64,000 nucleotides of DNA from Hoplostethus atlanticus (GCA_034670405.1 JAXDDX010000003.1:7940501-8004500); one strand, 5' to 3'. Shown: positions 11,901 to 24,594, counted from the first letter of the stretch. Program-made: numbers and translations. Notes: generated by a model from the letters alone, not told the origin.

Positions 11901-14900
11901 ATGACTAATCTACGTACTGCAAGAACAGACAAGACTTTCCTATCTCTAGCGGTTGTTCAGGTTCACATCACTTCAAGTTTTATAAGGAAAACTTAAATGG
12001 ATACCAAAGCTGGATGATTAGTCATGTTTCATGGCAGGGAGGTAAACCTGGCCACCTCATTCAGAAACTGGTAAATTAGGCTTCAAGTCTGACAATGAAC
12101 ATTAAAAGAAATACACAGAGACAGAGGTGAAATTGGTATCCATTTTCTTACCACACAAAAGGGAGGTTTAGCTTAAATGTACTTGTCAAAATCTGACCGT
12201 TGTATAAGATCCATAGTAGCCATGGCTGTACCTATAACAGTGAAGACCGCCATCTCAGATATTATTGCTAGAATAAGGTAAGAAGACTGCGCTTTCCCTA
12301 CAGAATCAAAATACAGTCCAGATTTTTATTTAGTTGTATAGTATCTTGAAAAAGAAGTGCTGATTTGCAATCAGTTTGCAACTTGTGGCATAGTGCAGCT
12401 TACATCTTCATGTGACCTGACCAATGATCATAGATCTGCAGTTTCTTTCTTCTAAGGTTGAATCATGAGCTACTGGGTGCACGCCTGAGTGTTTACATGA
12501 ACCCTACCTTGCCCACAATGTCGCGATGGCCATGACTGGCAGCCAGGTGCAGAGGCGTGTCATCTCCACGGTTCATGACGTTAATGCGAGCCCCTCTCAT
12601 GATGAGCATGTCCACCACACTGGAGCGACCCTCCCTGCATGCCCAGTGGAGAGGGCTGAAGCCGTGGTCATCCCTATAGGGAGAGAGCACAGCACAAATT
12701 GAGCAGGAAATAAAAACTTTTTCAAATTTTTCGTCAACGAGCTGAAAAGTACTGTAACCATGCATTCACACCTGCGAGCAACACGATCAACAAATCACCA
12801 GAAGTCCATTCAGATAGATTATTTTCTGTTTGTCGATTAATGTCTAATTAGCAATTGGTAGTTAGCTATACTAACACATCCAAAAGATGTGATGTCATGA
12901 AAGGAAATATCAAGACAGTGAAAAATGACACATGATTTTCCTGTTCAAAAACTTTGTAGCTGCACAAGACCACTACACAGATGCAATCAGAGCCTCTCAA
13001 TCTGTCACAATAGAGAACCCCATCAACCAAGTTGCTCGCAGTGTGAACGCAATGTAAAAAAGTCACTTGAGATCTTCCTTGCAAACAATGTTATGGTATA
13101 CCCATCACAATTCAGTACTACTGACAACATATTCATTATAAGCAGACTATTTCTGCTGTGAGCTAATGGTTTGGCATCAATGACTGCACCTAATGGATAT
13201 GGACACTGAGTGCTTTTAAGGAAGCCTTCAAATAGTTCATAGGCCATAATTGGAACAGAAACGTAACTGCAATGACAACATTAAGTGGGGTTGGGCAATT
13301 TAGTGTTGTGAAACCCAGCTGTGGATGTATAATGGGTAGTTTGTCAGATATAGCACTTCTGTTATCCTCTACTCTGAAAAAAAGGATGATGCAAACTCAA
13401 AAGAGTGACTAATGCCTCTGGCATATATGTCATTGTCATTCTGCTTTGTCTCAGTGGCACTGGCAGCAACACATGTAGTACAGAGGCCTCAATTAGAGGA
13501 CAGTGACAGACAGCATGCCTCCTCAGACACAAAGAGAAAGAAAGAAAGCAAAAGACAGTTTAAGACCACGCAAGAACTGAGTGACAGAGAGGCAATCATA
13601 AAAAGGGAGTGAAAAAAACAGTAGGCTAAGCATTCTCTGCAGTCCTTATAAGGGCCAGGGAGACTTCCCACACACACCCCCACACACACCCCAACACCCA
13701 CACCCACCCCACCCCCACACACCCCCACCCCCACACACACCCCCACCCACCCACACACACACACACGTGTTATTATGTCATTCTGCATTTCTTTGGCCCC
13801 TGCCTCCTTCCTCTACTTTGCCCTCTTACCCTGGTTTTGTTCACCACGCCACCCCCCCGCCTGCAAAACTCTCTCCCTCCCAGAGCCTCTCCAGTCCCTC
13901 TCCCTCTCATTGTAGTCCATCCTCTCCCTCCTAGCCCCACTGGAACAGCTGGACTTTGCTGGTGATGTATTCCATTTTCCACACTCATTCCTATTCTACA
14001 TGCTCACACATCACAGCCTCACTATTTGTGCCAAGATGCAGCACAACCCTCTGGCCTCTGCATATTAATAAAGTTATACACTTACTCTGAAATTCAGAGC
14101 AGAGAGCATAATGATTTGATCTGAGAACTGAGGGAGTATTATGATATGAGAAGGAATCTGAACCCTGTGCCCTCACCCTCAGTTGACTGGATTGTATTCA
14201 ACAGGCTCATTCACACACTCGTATACATCCCGCAGTGCTGCAGTGAAAACAGCATCAGAGGCCCACAGAGACCCTCAGTCCCACAACACACATCTATCTG
14301 TGCATCTGGGTGACCTTCTGCAGCCACACACTGGGTGCAATTTCCTCTCGGAGCAAGCCTACAAACTAATTAGCCTAAGTTTATGAGACGAGAAGTCCCC
14401 ACAGTGAGTGTGCATAAATACAGACTTGTTTCTACAATTTTAACGTTTTCCACACAGTTTCAGGCTCCTTTTTTTTTTTAGGGGAGGAGGTAGATTTACA
14501 GGGTGATTACCGTTTTTATGCAACCCCCTCAAAAGCCGAATTTGTGTTTCATGCCTAAAATTTTAAGCTGCTATTTGCAAACATAGACAATTCTCTCTCC
14601 AAGCTGTGAGCCAGAGAAACAAACCTCTAGCCTGTGATCTAATCAAGGATTAGGATTAACACATTCTATTTTTGGGTACATTTTCCCCTTTAACATTTAA
14701 TTGGGTTTGGTGCCTAACGTGGCCATGGGAGTAGCCTAAGTGGAGGCAGGAGCAGTTCTTGTCATACACACCAAAAGGGACTTCAGCGCCAGGGTTTTCT
14801 CCCCCCCTTCCACACTGGCTGGGGTAATGTATTTCAGGCACTTCCACCTGCTAACAGTGCTCAGTTTGGCAGACGGAAAAGCCCAAGGAAGTGCCCCTGT

Positions 14901-17900
14901 CTGCACCCTGTATGTCTCTGCCCTGACATCCCTGCCAGGTCAGGTCATCTAACATGACACAATGAAGAGAAAGCAAATTCACTTTCAGGAGATCCCGTCC
15001 ACAAGGTAAGGAGGGGAACATAAACCCTACAAACAGACCGTCCACGTGGGAATGACCCGTGTTTCGTAACCCGTGTAACTCCCGGGATGTTTGTGAAAAT
15101 GGGTATAAATCGACCTCCTTGCCAAACAAGGAGCCGCAAATTTACCAACATGGTAAAATCTAAAAACATCTAAATAAGAGCTTTCTCACTGACAGTAACA
15201 TTCATGAGTGAAAGAGAAAATGCCCTGGTCAAACTAATATTCATACAAGGCTTCTCTCTTGGATTTACATTCAGAGGAGGCTAAGAGATAGCCATCAAAG
15301 CCATGAATTACACACTCGTATGCCAACCAAAACAGTGGAGTAGGGGTAGGGGGTACACATTTGGACACATGGACTCACTACTCTTTGTGCTGAACACATT
15401 ATTCATTGACCTAAAGTGATTCCTACAAAACAAAAGAAAAAAATATACTTAAATGTCTTAAAAAGACATTTTTCAGCTCTAAAATTCAGCATTTTGTTCA
15501 AGATCAAGATCATTAACCTACAGGCAAATTTCCACCAAAAATTATGAGACACTAAAAGAAAGAAAAAGGCAGCATTCTTAACAATTAGGACAACTCTTTT
15601 CAAACTTTCCAATTAACTCTTCTCAACCAGGAGGAAATATTGAAGGAAATGAGTGGCGCTATCTAATACCACCGGGAGACGAATACCGGAAACACAAGAG
15701 TGGAGGAGGGGAAAGTGATATGCTCTACTACGGCTTATTGTACATTCCTTCTGTGAACAAATTCAGACAGTGAATCTTGGCCACACACACCCCCCATCGC
15801 ACAAGCACTCATAGCTCTTTTGGTCCTGCCCACTACAATAATCTCCTCCCCCTCTCTCTCTCATTTTTGGTAGGTGGTAGACTGTTCCCTTGAGGCCTGC
15901 GTGTTATTCCTTGTAAGGAGATTCAGCATTCCACTAACACTCTTTGTCTTGGATTTACATTTGTGTAAATACACAGACACTAACATCAAGGAGCACACAA
16001 AACATATTCAGTGAGGCAATTTTTGATAGACATACGTATACGTAGAGAAGTTTACATCTTAAAATCTCCATTTCACTGCTGGCAAATGAAAAAGCAGGAA
16101 TGGATGTGTTTCACCTACTGGAAAAGATAGATCAACCAGAAAAGGGAACTTGACATGCAATCAGCTAATGGTGTGTAGATCCACGCCAGCTCCATCCAGT
16201 AATACAGTCTCATAGTAATGAAGAGCAAAGACTGTACAATGTGCAATGTATTTATTTACAAAACTACTTCTCACTTGACTTTTTGCATTTTGTTGTGCTG
16301 TGTTGTTCAGAATAACTCTAACTCAAGTCTTTCTTGTTGACAAATGTTGTGTCAGGTTTTTAGGGGAGACTGTACTTTTTTCAGAATAACAGTGTGGAGT
16401 AGATAGTTCACTTCTCACTAAAATTCAACCTATATTAATTATGGCAAATGCGGACAACTGCAATGTTCTGTTCTCTGGCTTATCTAACACTAGCATTAAA
16501 AATCTTCATCTTATTAGGAGTGCTTCTGCCACAATCTTGACCAAAGCAAGACAATTTGACCACATGGCGCCCATCCTGCCCTCCCTACACTGGCTCCCAA
16601 TTCACGCCAGATGAGACTTCAGGGTGCTTCTGCTAACATAAAACATTACATGGGCTTGCCCTGTCCCATTTATCAGGTCTCCTTGTACCATACACACTGC
16701 CACATGCCCTCAGATCACAAGAGCTTTTACTTACTTACACTCCCTGTCACGATTAGGGAGGTCAATTCTATAGACATCTTTAAATCTAGTTTTGAAACCC
16801 ATTTATTTTCACCATCATTTGGCCAACCTTAGCTTTACACAATAACTGGGAGTGACTCATTCTCTTCATAGATTAAGGCTAGACTAGTTAGTTAGCAGTA
16901 GTTCGGGTTCCTGTCGATGGGAATCAAGTCCGTGTGTCGACAACCCTGCACTGGGTGTCGTTTTTAATGACTTTATGACAATGACGATTGGGACCCAAGA
17001 GATGTCCCCAAACCCAATCTGACATTCAACCAAGTATTCCTATTCTGTTTATTATGTGTATTTTGTTTATGTTCCATTTAATTAGCAATATTTAATCCCA
17101 GTTTGCCCACTTTTGGCACCTACTGCACACCTGACCGTCCTGGAAGGGAGATTCCTCTCTGAGGCCCTTCCCAAGGTTTATTGCATTTTTTTCCTAATGG
17201 AGGTTTTTGTGGGAGCTTTTCCGTGTTCTCATTGTTTCTATTTATTGTTTCTTAATGTGGGCATTGTGAAACCCTTTGAGACTGTAACTGTGATTAAGGG
17301 CTATACAAATAAACTTGACTTGGATGTTATTAGAGTCAAGTCCCTGGAGTTTCAGAAAATAAATCATCTCCCCATCATTATATGTGAAATTACAGAGTGG
17401 GCACTTTCATTGCACGTTTTCCATGTCCAACTTTACTATGGAAGTTAACAGAGAAAATGGAAAGAAGTACTTAAAAGTGCACGCTTTCTATTTTCATATA
17501 TATATGAAATATATATATAAGTAAGTATTGGGAGGGTGCGGATTTATTTTTTCTTTGAAACCTCAGAAACTGGCCTCAAATATCATGTGTAAGTGAATCA
17601 TCTGTTGAAGGGGGTCAAGGAGGTGAATACTTTGACTGACCATAGCTTATAAAAAAACACCTAGCTTAGTGTTGCTTTGCTCAAGCTTCTGACTGTAAGG
17701 TACTACAACAAAAAGGACAAAAATAACACAAAAAGGAAAACAGCTTCAAGATACATGTTGTTCGAACAAAACAAACTAATGGCTTCTCTAGCTGCTTACT
17801 CTGAATTGAAATACTCAAAAACAGACACTTCTCCTTTGCAATGTCTGGGATAGCCATCAGTACTTGCAAGCTCTGCCAAGCTGTTCTTTAGAGTCAGCCA

Positions 17901-18817
17901 AGGAAAGAGGGACAGCCCAGAACTTGACGTGGTACTCTATCAGACTCAATATTCTGTATAACAGCTTAATAAACATGTCACGTCTTACAACAGCATGGAG
18001 TATTTTCTGCAGCTACATTTTGCTTAGGTACAGCGCCACAGGTTATTTCATGTCTGTAGTCCTTATTTCTGTAGAGGCTTAATTAAAATGCAGGCACGCC
18101 AAACGCTAACAACATGGCAGTGGCCATGAGGAAAACAACACAGCAGGTTTCCTGGGAGATGTTTGCCATCACGCTTTTGAATTATTCCACTGGCATTCCA
18201 GACATGGACATGTGCCCATCAGGAAATGGGTTCACATCATGGGCCAGGGTCACACTGGTGGTCTTGTGCAACTCAGTGGGTAGAGCATGACACCAACACT
18301 GCCAAGGCTAGGGGCTTGAGTCCCACTGGGGCCACCCAAGCTAAAAATGTATGCCCTCATGGTACTGCAATGCTTTGGATAAAAGCATCCACCAAATGAG
18401 CCATCTTATTTTCCCGGCTTCAGAGTATTTTGTAGAAATGCAAGACCAATGGTTAGTTTGATGGCATTACTGAAATATGAAATAATTGTTAAACCCTTAC
18501 TTAACCAGGCAATTAAACTAAGAACACATTCTTATTCACAGCAAGAGACTGCTGGACAGAGTGAATGATCCGTTGTGTACAAGGCATGCTGTTTTGATAT
18601 TGCACCACCTGAGTTGCTCAATTTAATTAGCTCAGATAGATGTGGTTTGTGAATCTGGACACCATTAATGTCCTACTGACAATATACAAAATAGACTTGA
18701 AATAAACTGATGTTGACCCATGGCTCACCCTTGATTGAGGTCATTCTCTGTGTTGTCCAACCATAAGCGAACTGCTACCGCATTGCCTTCCCGGCATTGT
18801 GTGAAGATATCATCCAT
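5906..18817 (-). CDS. ilk: Integrin-linked kinase (ILK pseudokinase), complete
   Basis: Twelve coding exons: 18729-18817, 12508-12673, 10996-11091, 10793-10889, 10571-10654, 10335-10420, 10069-10178, 9734-9861, 9402-9523, 8158-8257, 6240-6370, 5906-6055. They total 1359 nt, 452 aa plus stop, the same length as human ILK. The protein starts [16 protein letters not shown]. Residues about 30-140 are ankyrin repeats ([46 protein letters not shown]), the PINCH-binding part. A linker (TTRTRPRNGTLNKH) leads into the kinase-like domain ([27 protein letters not shown]) and C-lobe, ending EKMQDK. It is catalytically dead-looking: the HRD position reads [10 protein letters not shown] and the DFG position reads SDVKF, as in ILK generally. 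It acts as the scaffold of the ILK-PINCH-parvin complex at integrin adhesions. All phases close. The 6-kb intron 12674-18728 holds repeats. Confidence 0.97.
9158..9228 (-). repeat. LINE 3' tail fragment in ilk intron
   Basis: On the minus strand it reads '...ggtgctatacaaataaacttgattgattga', nearly the same ending as the LINE at 17290-17322 ('gggctatacaaataaacttgact'). The short TTGA repeat at the end is the usual L2/CR1-like 3' terminus. It lies in the intron between the ilk exons ending at 8257 and starting at 9402; the rest of that intron shows nothing recognisable. Confidence 0.6.
13664..13765. repeat. C/A-rich simple repeat
   Basis: Alternating (CA)n and CCCCAC words over about 100 bp with almost no G or T. 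The opposite strand is G-rich with many GGGG and GGG runs and could form G-quadruplexes. It lies in the large ilk intron, so the G-rich strand is the transcribed sense strand of ilk. Confidence 0.85.
16440..17322 (+). mobile_element. 5'-truncated L2/CR1-like LINE, reverse transcriptase end plus 3' tail
   Basis: Frame-broken but readable reverse-transcriptase C-terminus: [18 protein letters not shown], then [22 protein letters not shown], matching the 'LHWLPV' signature of fish non-LTR elements. A typical 3' region follows, ending 'tttgagactgtaactgtgattaagggctatacaaataaacttg'. It contains stops and frameshifts, so it is a dead copy, inserted antisense to ilk in its large intron. Confidence 0.8.
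18250..18399 (+). repeat. tRNA-derived SINE copy, diverged
   Basis: A box A-like segment (actcagtgggtagagc) and a box B-like segment (gggcttgagtccc) are followed by the diverged SINE tail 'tgctttggataaaagcatccaccaaatga'. It has the same architecture as the better preserved copy at 41472-41593. It lies in the large ilk intron, antisense to the gene. Confidence 0.75.
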
Positions 18818-19842
18818 GACGGTTGGCTTATTCTTCCTGTTAAGTTACACTCGTACTGTCGGGGGTAGATATACAACTGGACTGGGAGGACTGGGTCAAA
18901 CGATAGAGGCAGCCAGAGGAATTCAGCAGTGTCCTGGCGAGCATCCGTCCCTCATCTGGGACAGTGTGGGACACAATCAGAGATGCTCAGTGCCACTCAG
19001 ACAGTCCTGAAAGACAAATAGGAACATTCAGAATCTAAATCTAACATTCTTTACCAAACCAGGAATAATAACACCACTGCTGTACATGCAAACCCAAGAA
19101 AGCCAAGGCACCTATCATTGAGCAACACTATTTACCTTACTAGTACTGGGCGGGCATTGCAGTTGAGACGTCTATTGCACTGTGATTCATCTAACACTTG
19201 GCCGTGACTATCACCAATGACAAGCATTTTCTTGAGTCAAGAACTGTGATCACATTTTTTACTTTTAAATAAAAAGTACAATCAATTCGACAAACATTTT
19301 AACCGAGGTGGTTAGGGTTAGGGTTACAAAAATGAGGAATGATAACACCATAGTTCCGCTTCACATGCCAGTTAGTATGCACTTTGAAAAACACCGATGA
19401 AACACCGAGGACTTTTATGTGTTACCTAGTTGGATAACTAGCTAACCTCTGCAGCACCTGGCGTTTCAGCAATCAGTTCAACGTTAACAATTGCCCACTG
19501 TGCAAAGCAGAAGAGGTCCCTTTACAGCAGTGGGACTAGCTACACTGTTGATTCCCTAGCTAACCCAAGAGACTAGCTAGTTTAGCTGGTTACCTCAACT
19601 CCTGGTAGTAGCACCGATTCATTCGTTGTATTAGAGTAACTGAAATTGTTCGGTTAGCTCGTTGCGTTAGCCAACATCCCCCGACTGGCTAACTAAGTTA
19701 CAGTCAGGGTTGCTAACAAGCTAACTAACCAACTATCTTGACGCCACGGTCTCTGGTTCTCTCATTTGACGCTGACTGAGAACGTACAACACCATATTTT
19801 CACGAGCCAAACTGAAAATAAACTGTAAGTTATATAACTTAC

Positions 19843-19970
19843 CAAACGTCTCCAACTGAGCTTGGTTATCTAGTTACACACAGCAGACGTTATTAGCCAT
19901 GTATATTATCTCCACAGGATTGAATGCTTTGGTACGTCCACACCCTCGCTGTCGTCCTTACGTACGTGGT
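19843..19970 (-). other. ilk: Probable non-coding exon 1 of ilk
   Basis: A good minus-strand donor (GACGTTTG then gtaagt) sets the left edge at 19843. The matching acceptor (cttaacag) lies 19 nt before the ilk ATG, so the first coding exon would be 18729-18836. The right edge (TSS) is a guess. The sequence between 18837 and 19842 would then be intron 1, with no other feature seen. Confidence 0.45.
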
Positions 19971-21109
19971 AACGTTAAAGGAGAAAACATTTCCCCTCTT
20001 GTAGCGCCCTCTACAGGGAGCAGGCCGCCGTGCCACCATGATGTCAAACTATTCACTCCCTCAGGCTATATTTTTAAAGTGGCATTTGACGAATGTAGAG
20101 TCCAGCTTTCAAGTCACTAACAATAACTTGCAGGGTTAGTGCTGTTGAATGATTGCATTCATCATTCATCATGATAAAATGGTGACTGTAATCTGTTACA
20201 CCAGCAGAAAAATCATAGCACTAATCGCAGCACTAATCATATTACAGGAACTTTTGAATTAATAGTTGGTTAGTTGTTGGGTTATTGGATTATTCAGGAA
20301 CATATTTATTTTATGGATATCTCTTTATTGTGAGATTATGGACATAATTGTATGCAAAATGGTGGTAATGCTACAAATACTATAATCTGCGGATTAAAAT
20401 TGCCCGGTTTAACTTCATATTTATGTATGTATTTGTATATTTATTTATCTATTCATTCATTTATGTATGTTCTTATTGGGATTCCCATTACCTGACGCCT
20501 CAGCGGGACTAGTCTTCCTGGGGTCCACAAACACTCATACCTATGGGCAATTAAGAGTCTCCAATCCACCTAAATTGAACGTCTGTGAGAGGTATAAATC
20601 TATCAGATTATATTTCTAATTTTAAATAATCCACAGGGTTGTGTTGCTAATTTTAATAGGGTGGTTTGTAATCTGCAATGGATCATATTTGGAAAGTAAC
20701 CCCCATCAACCATACACATATAATAAATGGATTATATTATAAATGGTTTATGGATTATAATAATCTTTATAAGATTCAGATTCAATATTTCCCCCCAACA
20801 TGTCTACTGCAACGCCTGAGTAAAACTATAAAGGGGTGCATTCATGCCTATCTGTATTTGTAGTTTTTAACAATATCCCAATAAAGGACTCGGTATCCCA
20901 TACACCTTCATTGACCTGCATTGCGTCATTCACACGCGCCTGTAGTTTTGTTTTGCTTCCTTCACGCACATGAGAAGGAATCGCCTTCAACCAACGTGGG
21001 TTTTCACGATTGACAAGAAATCTTTGTAGCAATGCTATTTAGTTATCTAGTCACGGCAGAAAACAGTTGTATGCACACACCGGTCGTATCGAAAGACGCC
21101 ATTTGACAG
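19971..21109. promoter_or_regulatory. Divergent ilk-rrp8 promoter region and rrp8 non-coding exon 1
   Basis: About 1.1 kb separates the likely starts of the head-to-head genes ilk (minus) and rrp8 (plus). AACGTTA palindromes occur at about 19484 and 19971. A repeat fragment lies at 20655-20715. A plus-strand donor (gacag then gtgaat) at 21109 probably ends rrp8 exon 1, and the next exon opens at 21321 after ttccttacag. No TATA box was evident. TSS positions are inferred. Confidence 0.5.
20655..20715. repeat. GTAATC-type MITE fragment
   Basis: The words 'gtaatctgcaatggatcatatttggaaagtaacccc' match the fragment at about 5025-5060. It is a remnant of the same dispersed family, located between ilk and rrp8. 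The flanking 20690-20780 is AT-rich with repeated 'ggattata' words. Confidence 0.5.
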
Positions 21110-21333
21110 GTGAATCGATTTGTTTTGAGATTAGGGCTTGAATCACTGAGCTAGCTACCTAGCATTAGCTTTGCTGTTTGGCCAGCAAAGTTAACGTGTT
21201 GAAGTTAGGTGGCTCTGAATTTCGTCCTGAAATCTTTACCACTAGCATGGTTTACTTAGAAAACTGTCCGACATGTATGGTGCAGCTGTGACTGATAAAC
21301 TATGTGCCTATTCCTTACAGTTCTTGGGTAACC

Positions 21334-24300
21334 ATGTTTCTTGAGAATGAAGATTGGAATGATGAACCAGATGCTCAAGCCCTGAGTAAAACTGTTCTCA
21401 ACAATACCCAAAACTCCAACACCAGCGCCAATGTCAAGGTAGTTTAAATTGATTCACATGCATTCATTAACCCACCGCAAACAATTTGTATTTATACTAC
21501 ACATTTGAATTATTGTATTTTTGTGTGTCAAATTGTTGATGTTCCTCTGAACAGTCCAAGGGTGTTGGAAAGAAGAGCCTGTTACGGACCCTCCAGACAC
21601 TGGGATCAGTACCAGACTGGAAGAGTGATGCCCCTCAGCAGGGTAGTGACAGTGAGACAGAAGCAGTCCCATCACACACTAAGAAAAAGAAGAAAAGAAG
21701 CAAAAAGCGAAAGCGAAAGATATCAACACAAGAGGCTGAAAATGGTGACTTAGATCTGGGTGGCAAGGAGGAGAAAACTGTAACAAAAAAGAAGAAAGAC
21801 AAGAAATCTGGTAAGTAATGAAATGGTTGAAGGCTAACATATCTATAACATAAGACACCAAAATGAATACATCGTTTTTCCTTTCTCCTAAAGGGGCTCC
21901 AAAGGTAAAAGACGCCGGTTCAGGCAGGGTGAACAATAAAGAAATTCCAAAATCTGATAAGGTGGAAGTAAAAACGGCAGAGGATACAGAGAATCTAAGC
22001 AGAAAACAGTGGAAAAGCAGGATGAAGAATAAGAGGAAATGTATAAATAAATACCGCCAGAATAAGCCTGAGGAAGAAGTGGTTAAAGATGACACGGCAA
22101 GGCAACAAAAAGTGGATTCAACATTTACCCAAACACCAGCCCAGAAAAAGGAGAAGGGACATAAACCACAGAAAAGGAAAAAGCAGCAAGAGGGCAAAGA
22201 AGTATCTTCCACATTGCACACGCAAACTCTCAGTGAAAATAAGCAATTGATTAAAAAGGAGGAAAAAATGAAAGGAAGCAACCATGTTAAAAAACAGGCA
22301 TTTGATTCCTCTGGTGATAAATCAAAACGGGAAGCAGGTGAACCTCAAGGGAAGACCACAGATGAGCAGCAGCAATCAGGGCCCAGTAAAAGACTGAAAC
22401 TGGAGGTGAGCAAGGAACAGAGTCGCAAAAGAGAGAAGCTACGGAAATTTCTCCACAGCCAGGAACCAGACAAACCAGAGGGTGCTACAGAGCAGAAGGA
22501 TAAAGATGAGACGACACTCACAGAGGAAAAGGTTAACGAGGTTTCAGCTGACCGCTCTGCATCCCTCAGATCCCGCATGGTGCAACGCTTGGAGGCAGCT
22601 CGTTTCCGCTACATCAATGAGGTCCTGTACACAACGTCCAGCGCTGAGGCAAAACGCATGTTCAGACAGGACCCCCAGGCGTTTGGGATCTACCACCGGG
22701 GCTACACCGCACAAGTTCAGAGATGGCCAGCCAATCCAGTGGATGCCATTATCGCCTACATTCGGCAAAAGTGAGACATTTTGCAGAGGATGTTCCATTA
22801 TCGGCTCACCCCTATGTCAGTCAAAACTCCATTGAAGTCCATAGGACCACCAAGCAGACAGCGAGTTAGCCCTCCCAAACTATTGAAGTTAACATGGCCA
22901 TGGGTCCATCAAATTTCTCCAAACAGCTCATGCTCAGCTATTCCAAGTGTTTTGTGGCCAAATTATTGCCCTCTGGGTCCAAAAGCCCAATATTTACTTC
23001 ATTATCTACTATATCTTCCTCACTGTCAATGCTCTGGTCACGCCCACCCTTGCTACTGTAGGGTGCATGCACAACCAGAGCATGATGAGGTAAATATTGG
23101 ACTTTTGGACCTTAAGTGCAATCATTTAGCTACAAAACACTGAGATTGTGCTACATTATGCTGTTTGGAGAAATGTATACTTTTGAGCTGTAAAAACATG
23201 GCTCCATTAACTTCAATAGTTTGGGAGAAGGCTGAGATGGAACTACAAAGGCCAACTCGCTGTGTTTGGTGGTCCTACGAACTTCAATGGACTTTCAACT
23301 GACATCGGGGTGTGTAGATATTGACTGACTTTTCATTTTGGGGTGAACTATTCCTTTAATTTTGATCTGCTGTGACTCTAAACACACCTGTTGTTTGTTT
23401 CAGACCTGCCTCTCTAGTGGTTGCAGACTTTGGCTGCGGGGACTGCAAGATAGCCCGCAGCGTAAAAAACAAAGTGCACAGCTTTGACTTGGCACCTACC
23501 TGTGATCTTGTTACCGTCTGTGACATGGCCGATGTGAGTGTGTTTGTGATTCGGTTTGCTAACTACTGTACACGGACTCCTTGATTGCCATAAAACCTGC
23601 GTTCTCCCTCTACAGGTCCCTCTCCGTGACGACACTGTGGACATTGCTGTGTTCTGCCTTTCGCTTATGGGGACCAACCTGGCAGATTTTGTAGCGGAGG
23701 CCAATCGTGTCTTGGTGATGGGGTAAAAGATTCTACGCTGATTCAGTATATTAATGTTGTTGTTTTTTAATGTATGTACACATCATTCTAACTGTCTGCA
23801 CAATTATTGTAGGGGTGTCCTGAAAATGGCAGAAGTGACGAGTAGATTTGACAATGTTCGGAGCTTCATGACTGCATTGGCAAGTCTTGGATTCAAGCTG
23901 GTGTCCAAGGTAAGGCAACACACAAGGTGTCATAACAGTGGCTATGCTTGTTTTGGGGTTGACACATGGAAATAATCCTACCTCTGTTAGAATAACTCAG
24001 GTCAGCTGATACTCACTAATTATGGGTAAACTGGTTACGGTAGTTAAGGTTTAATCTGATATTAAATGGGTTCTGTTAACTGGTTCGTTCAAGGCAACAT
24101 GGAGGCTCAGTCGCAGAGATCAAATGGCTCGAATAAGACCTCAACCAGAGTACGGCCAATAACCGTGTTATTCTGTGCTTGTAAGCCATGTAATGAGTGT
24201 TTTGTTTCTGTTTGCTTCATCTTTAGGACACAGAGAACAGTCACTTCTACTCCTTTGAATTCGTGAAGACAGGAAATGCTCCAGAAAACAGAAAGAAATC

Positions 24301-24340
24301 AGGACTGCAGCTGAAGCCGTGTGTGTATAAGAAAAGATGA
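21334..24340 (+). CDS. rrp8: RRP8 (nucleomethylin), nucleolar 25S/28S rRNA m1A methyltransferase, complete
   Basis: Seven coding exons: 21334-21438, 21555-21810, 21894-22770, 23404-23533, 23616-23722, 23813-23909, 24227-24340. They total 1686 nt, 561 aa, with all phases closing. The protein starts [15 protein letters not shown]. Residues about 75-370 are Lys/Glu-rich with many basic clusters ([13 protein letters not shown]), as expected for a nucleolar protein. A segment [15 protein letters not shown] is conserved in the family. The catalytic domain follows: [19 protein letters not shown], then SAM motif [11 protein letters not shown] (about 418-427), [25 protein letters not shown], and the C-terminal [15 protein letters not shown]8 methylates large-subunit rRNA; in mammals it is also part of the eNoSC silencing complex. 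The N-terminal basic region is longer than in human. The start has a gtaaccATG context two exons into the transcript. Confidence 0.96.
22797..23361. mobile_element. Long foldback (inverted-repeat) element in rrp8 intron 3
   Basis: The two halves are long diverged inverted repeats. The left 'tgtcagtcaaaactccattgaag...ggaccaccaa...cccaaactattgaagttaa' reappears as reverse complement on the right ('ttaacttcaatagtttggg...ttggtggtcc...cttcaatggactttcaactgaca'). The central words 'ccagagcatgatgaggtaaatattgga' are mirrored too. The right end 'ttttggggtgaactattcctttaa' is a well-known teleost MITE terminus (TTAA-ending, Angel-like). It almost fills the intron between 22770 and 23404. Confidence 0.8.
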
Positions 24341-24594
24341 GGAAGTGAAAGGACTTCATTGGCAAAATGTCTGCAAATGTTAAACATTTTTACACACGTT
24401 GATTTCTGTTAATCAGAATGGAAAAAGACCGTCTTGTGTTCACTGTTCTGCAAAGCAGTTATTTGAAAGCAGCCGTTCATGCTGTTTTCCAGCCCTTGTA
24501 ATCTGCTTTCTATTGAGAGATTCCAGTTGATTCATGTTAAATATATATTAATCTTTCATGCAGTACAGTGGTCTGCAGTTACGTGCCATCGAGA

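Larger units (their letters stand above)
12674..18728 (-). other. ilk: Large ilk intron after the first coding exon
   Basis: Six kilobases between the MDDIF exon and the first ankyrin exon. It contains a C/A-rich microsatellite (13664-13765), a LINE fragment (16440-17322) and a tRNA-type SINE (18250-18399). No exon-like sequence was recognised otherwise. Long introns near the start of a gene often carry enhancers, but no specific element can be pointed out here. Confidence 0.7.

Noticed and set aside
13489..13988. Minus-strand frames with Gly/Val-rich repeats
   Set aside because: They translate the C/A-rich simple repeat in the ilk intron.
19310..19330. Interstitial telomere-like ttaggg repeat
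   Set aside because: Only two to three units (ggttagggttagggtt), well within chance.
21679..22281. 200-codon minus-strand frame rich in Phe, Ser and Leu
   Set aside because: It is the antisense shadow of the Lys/Glu-rich rrp8 exons.
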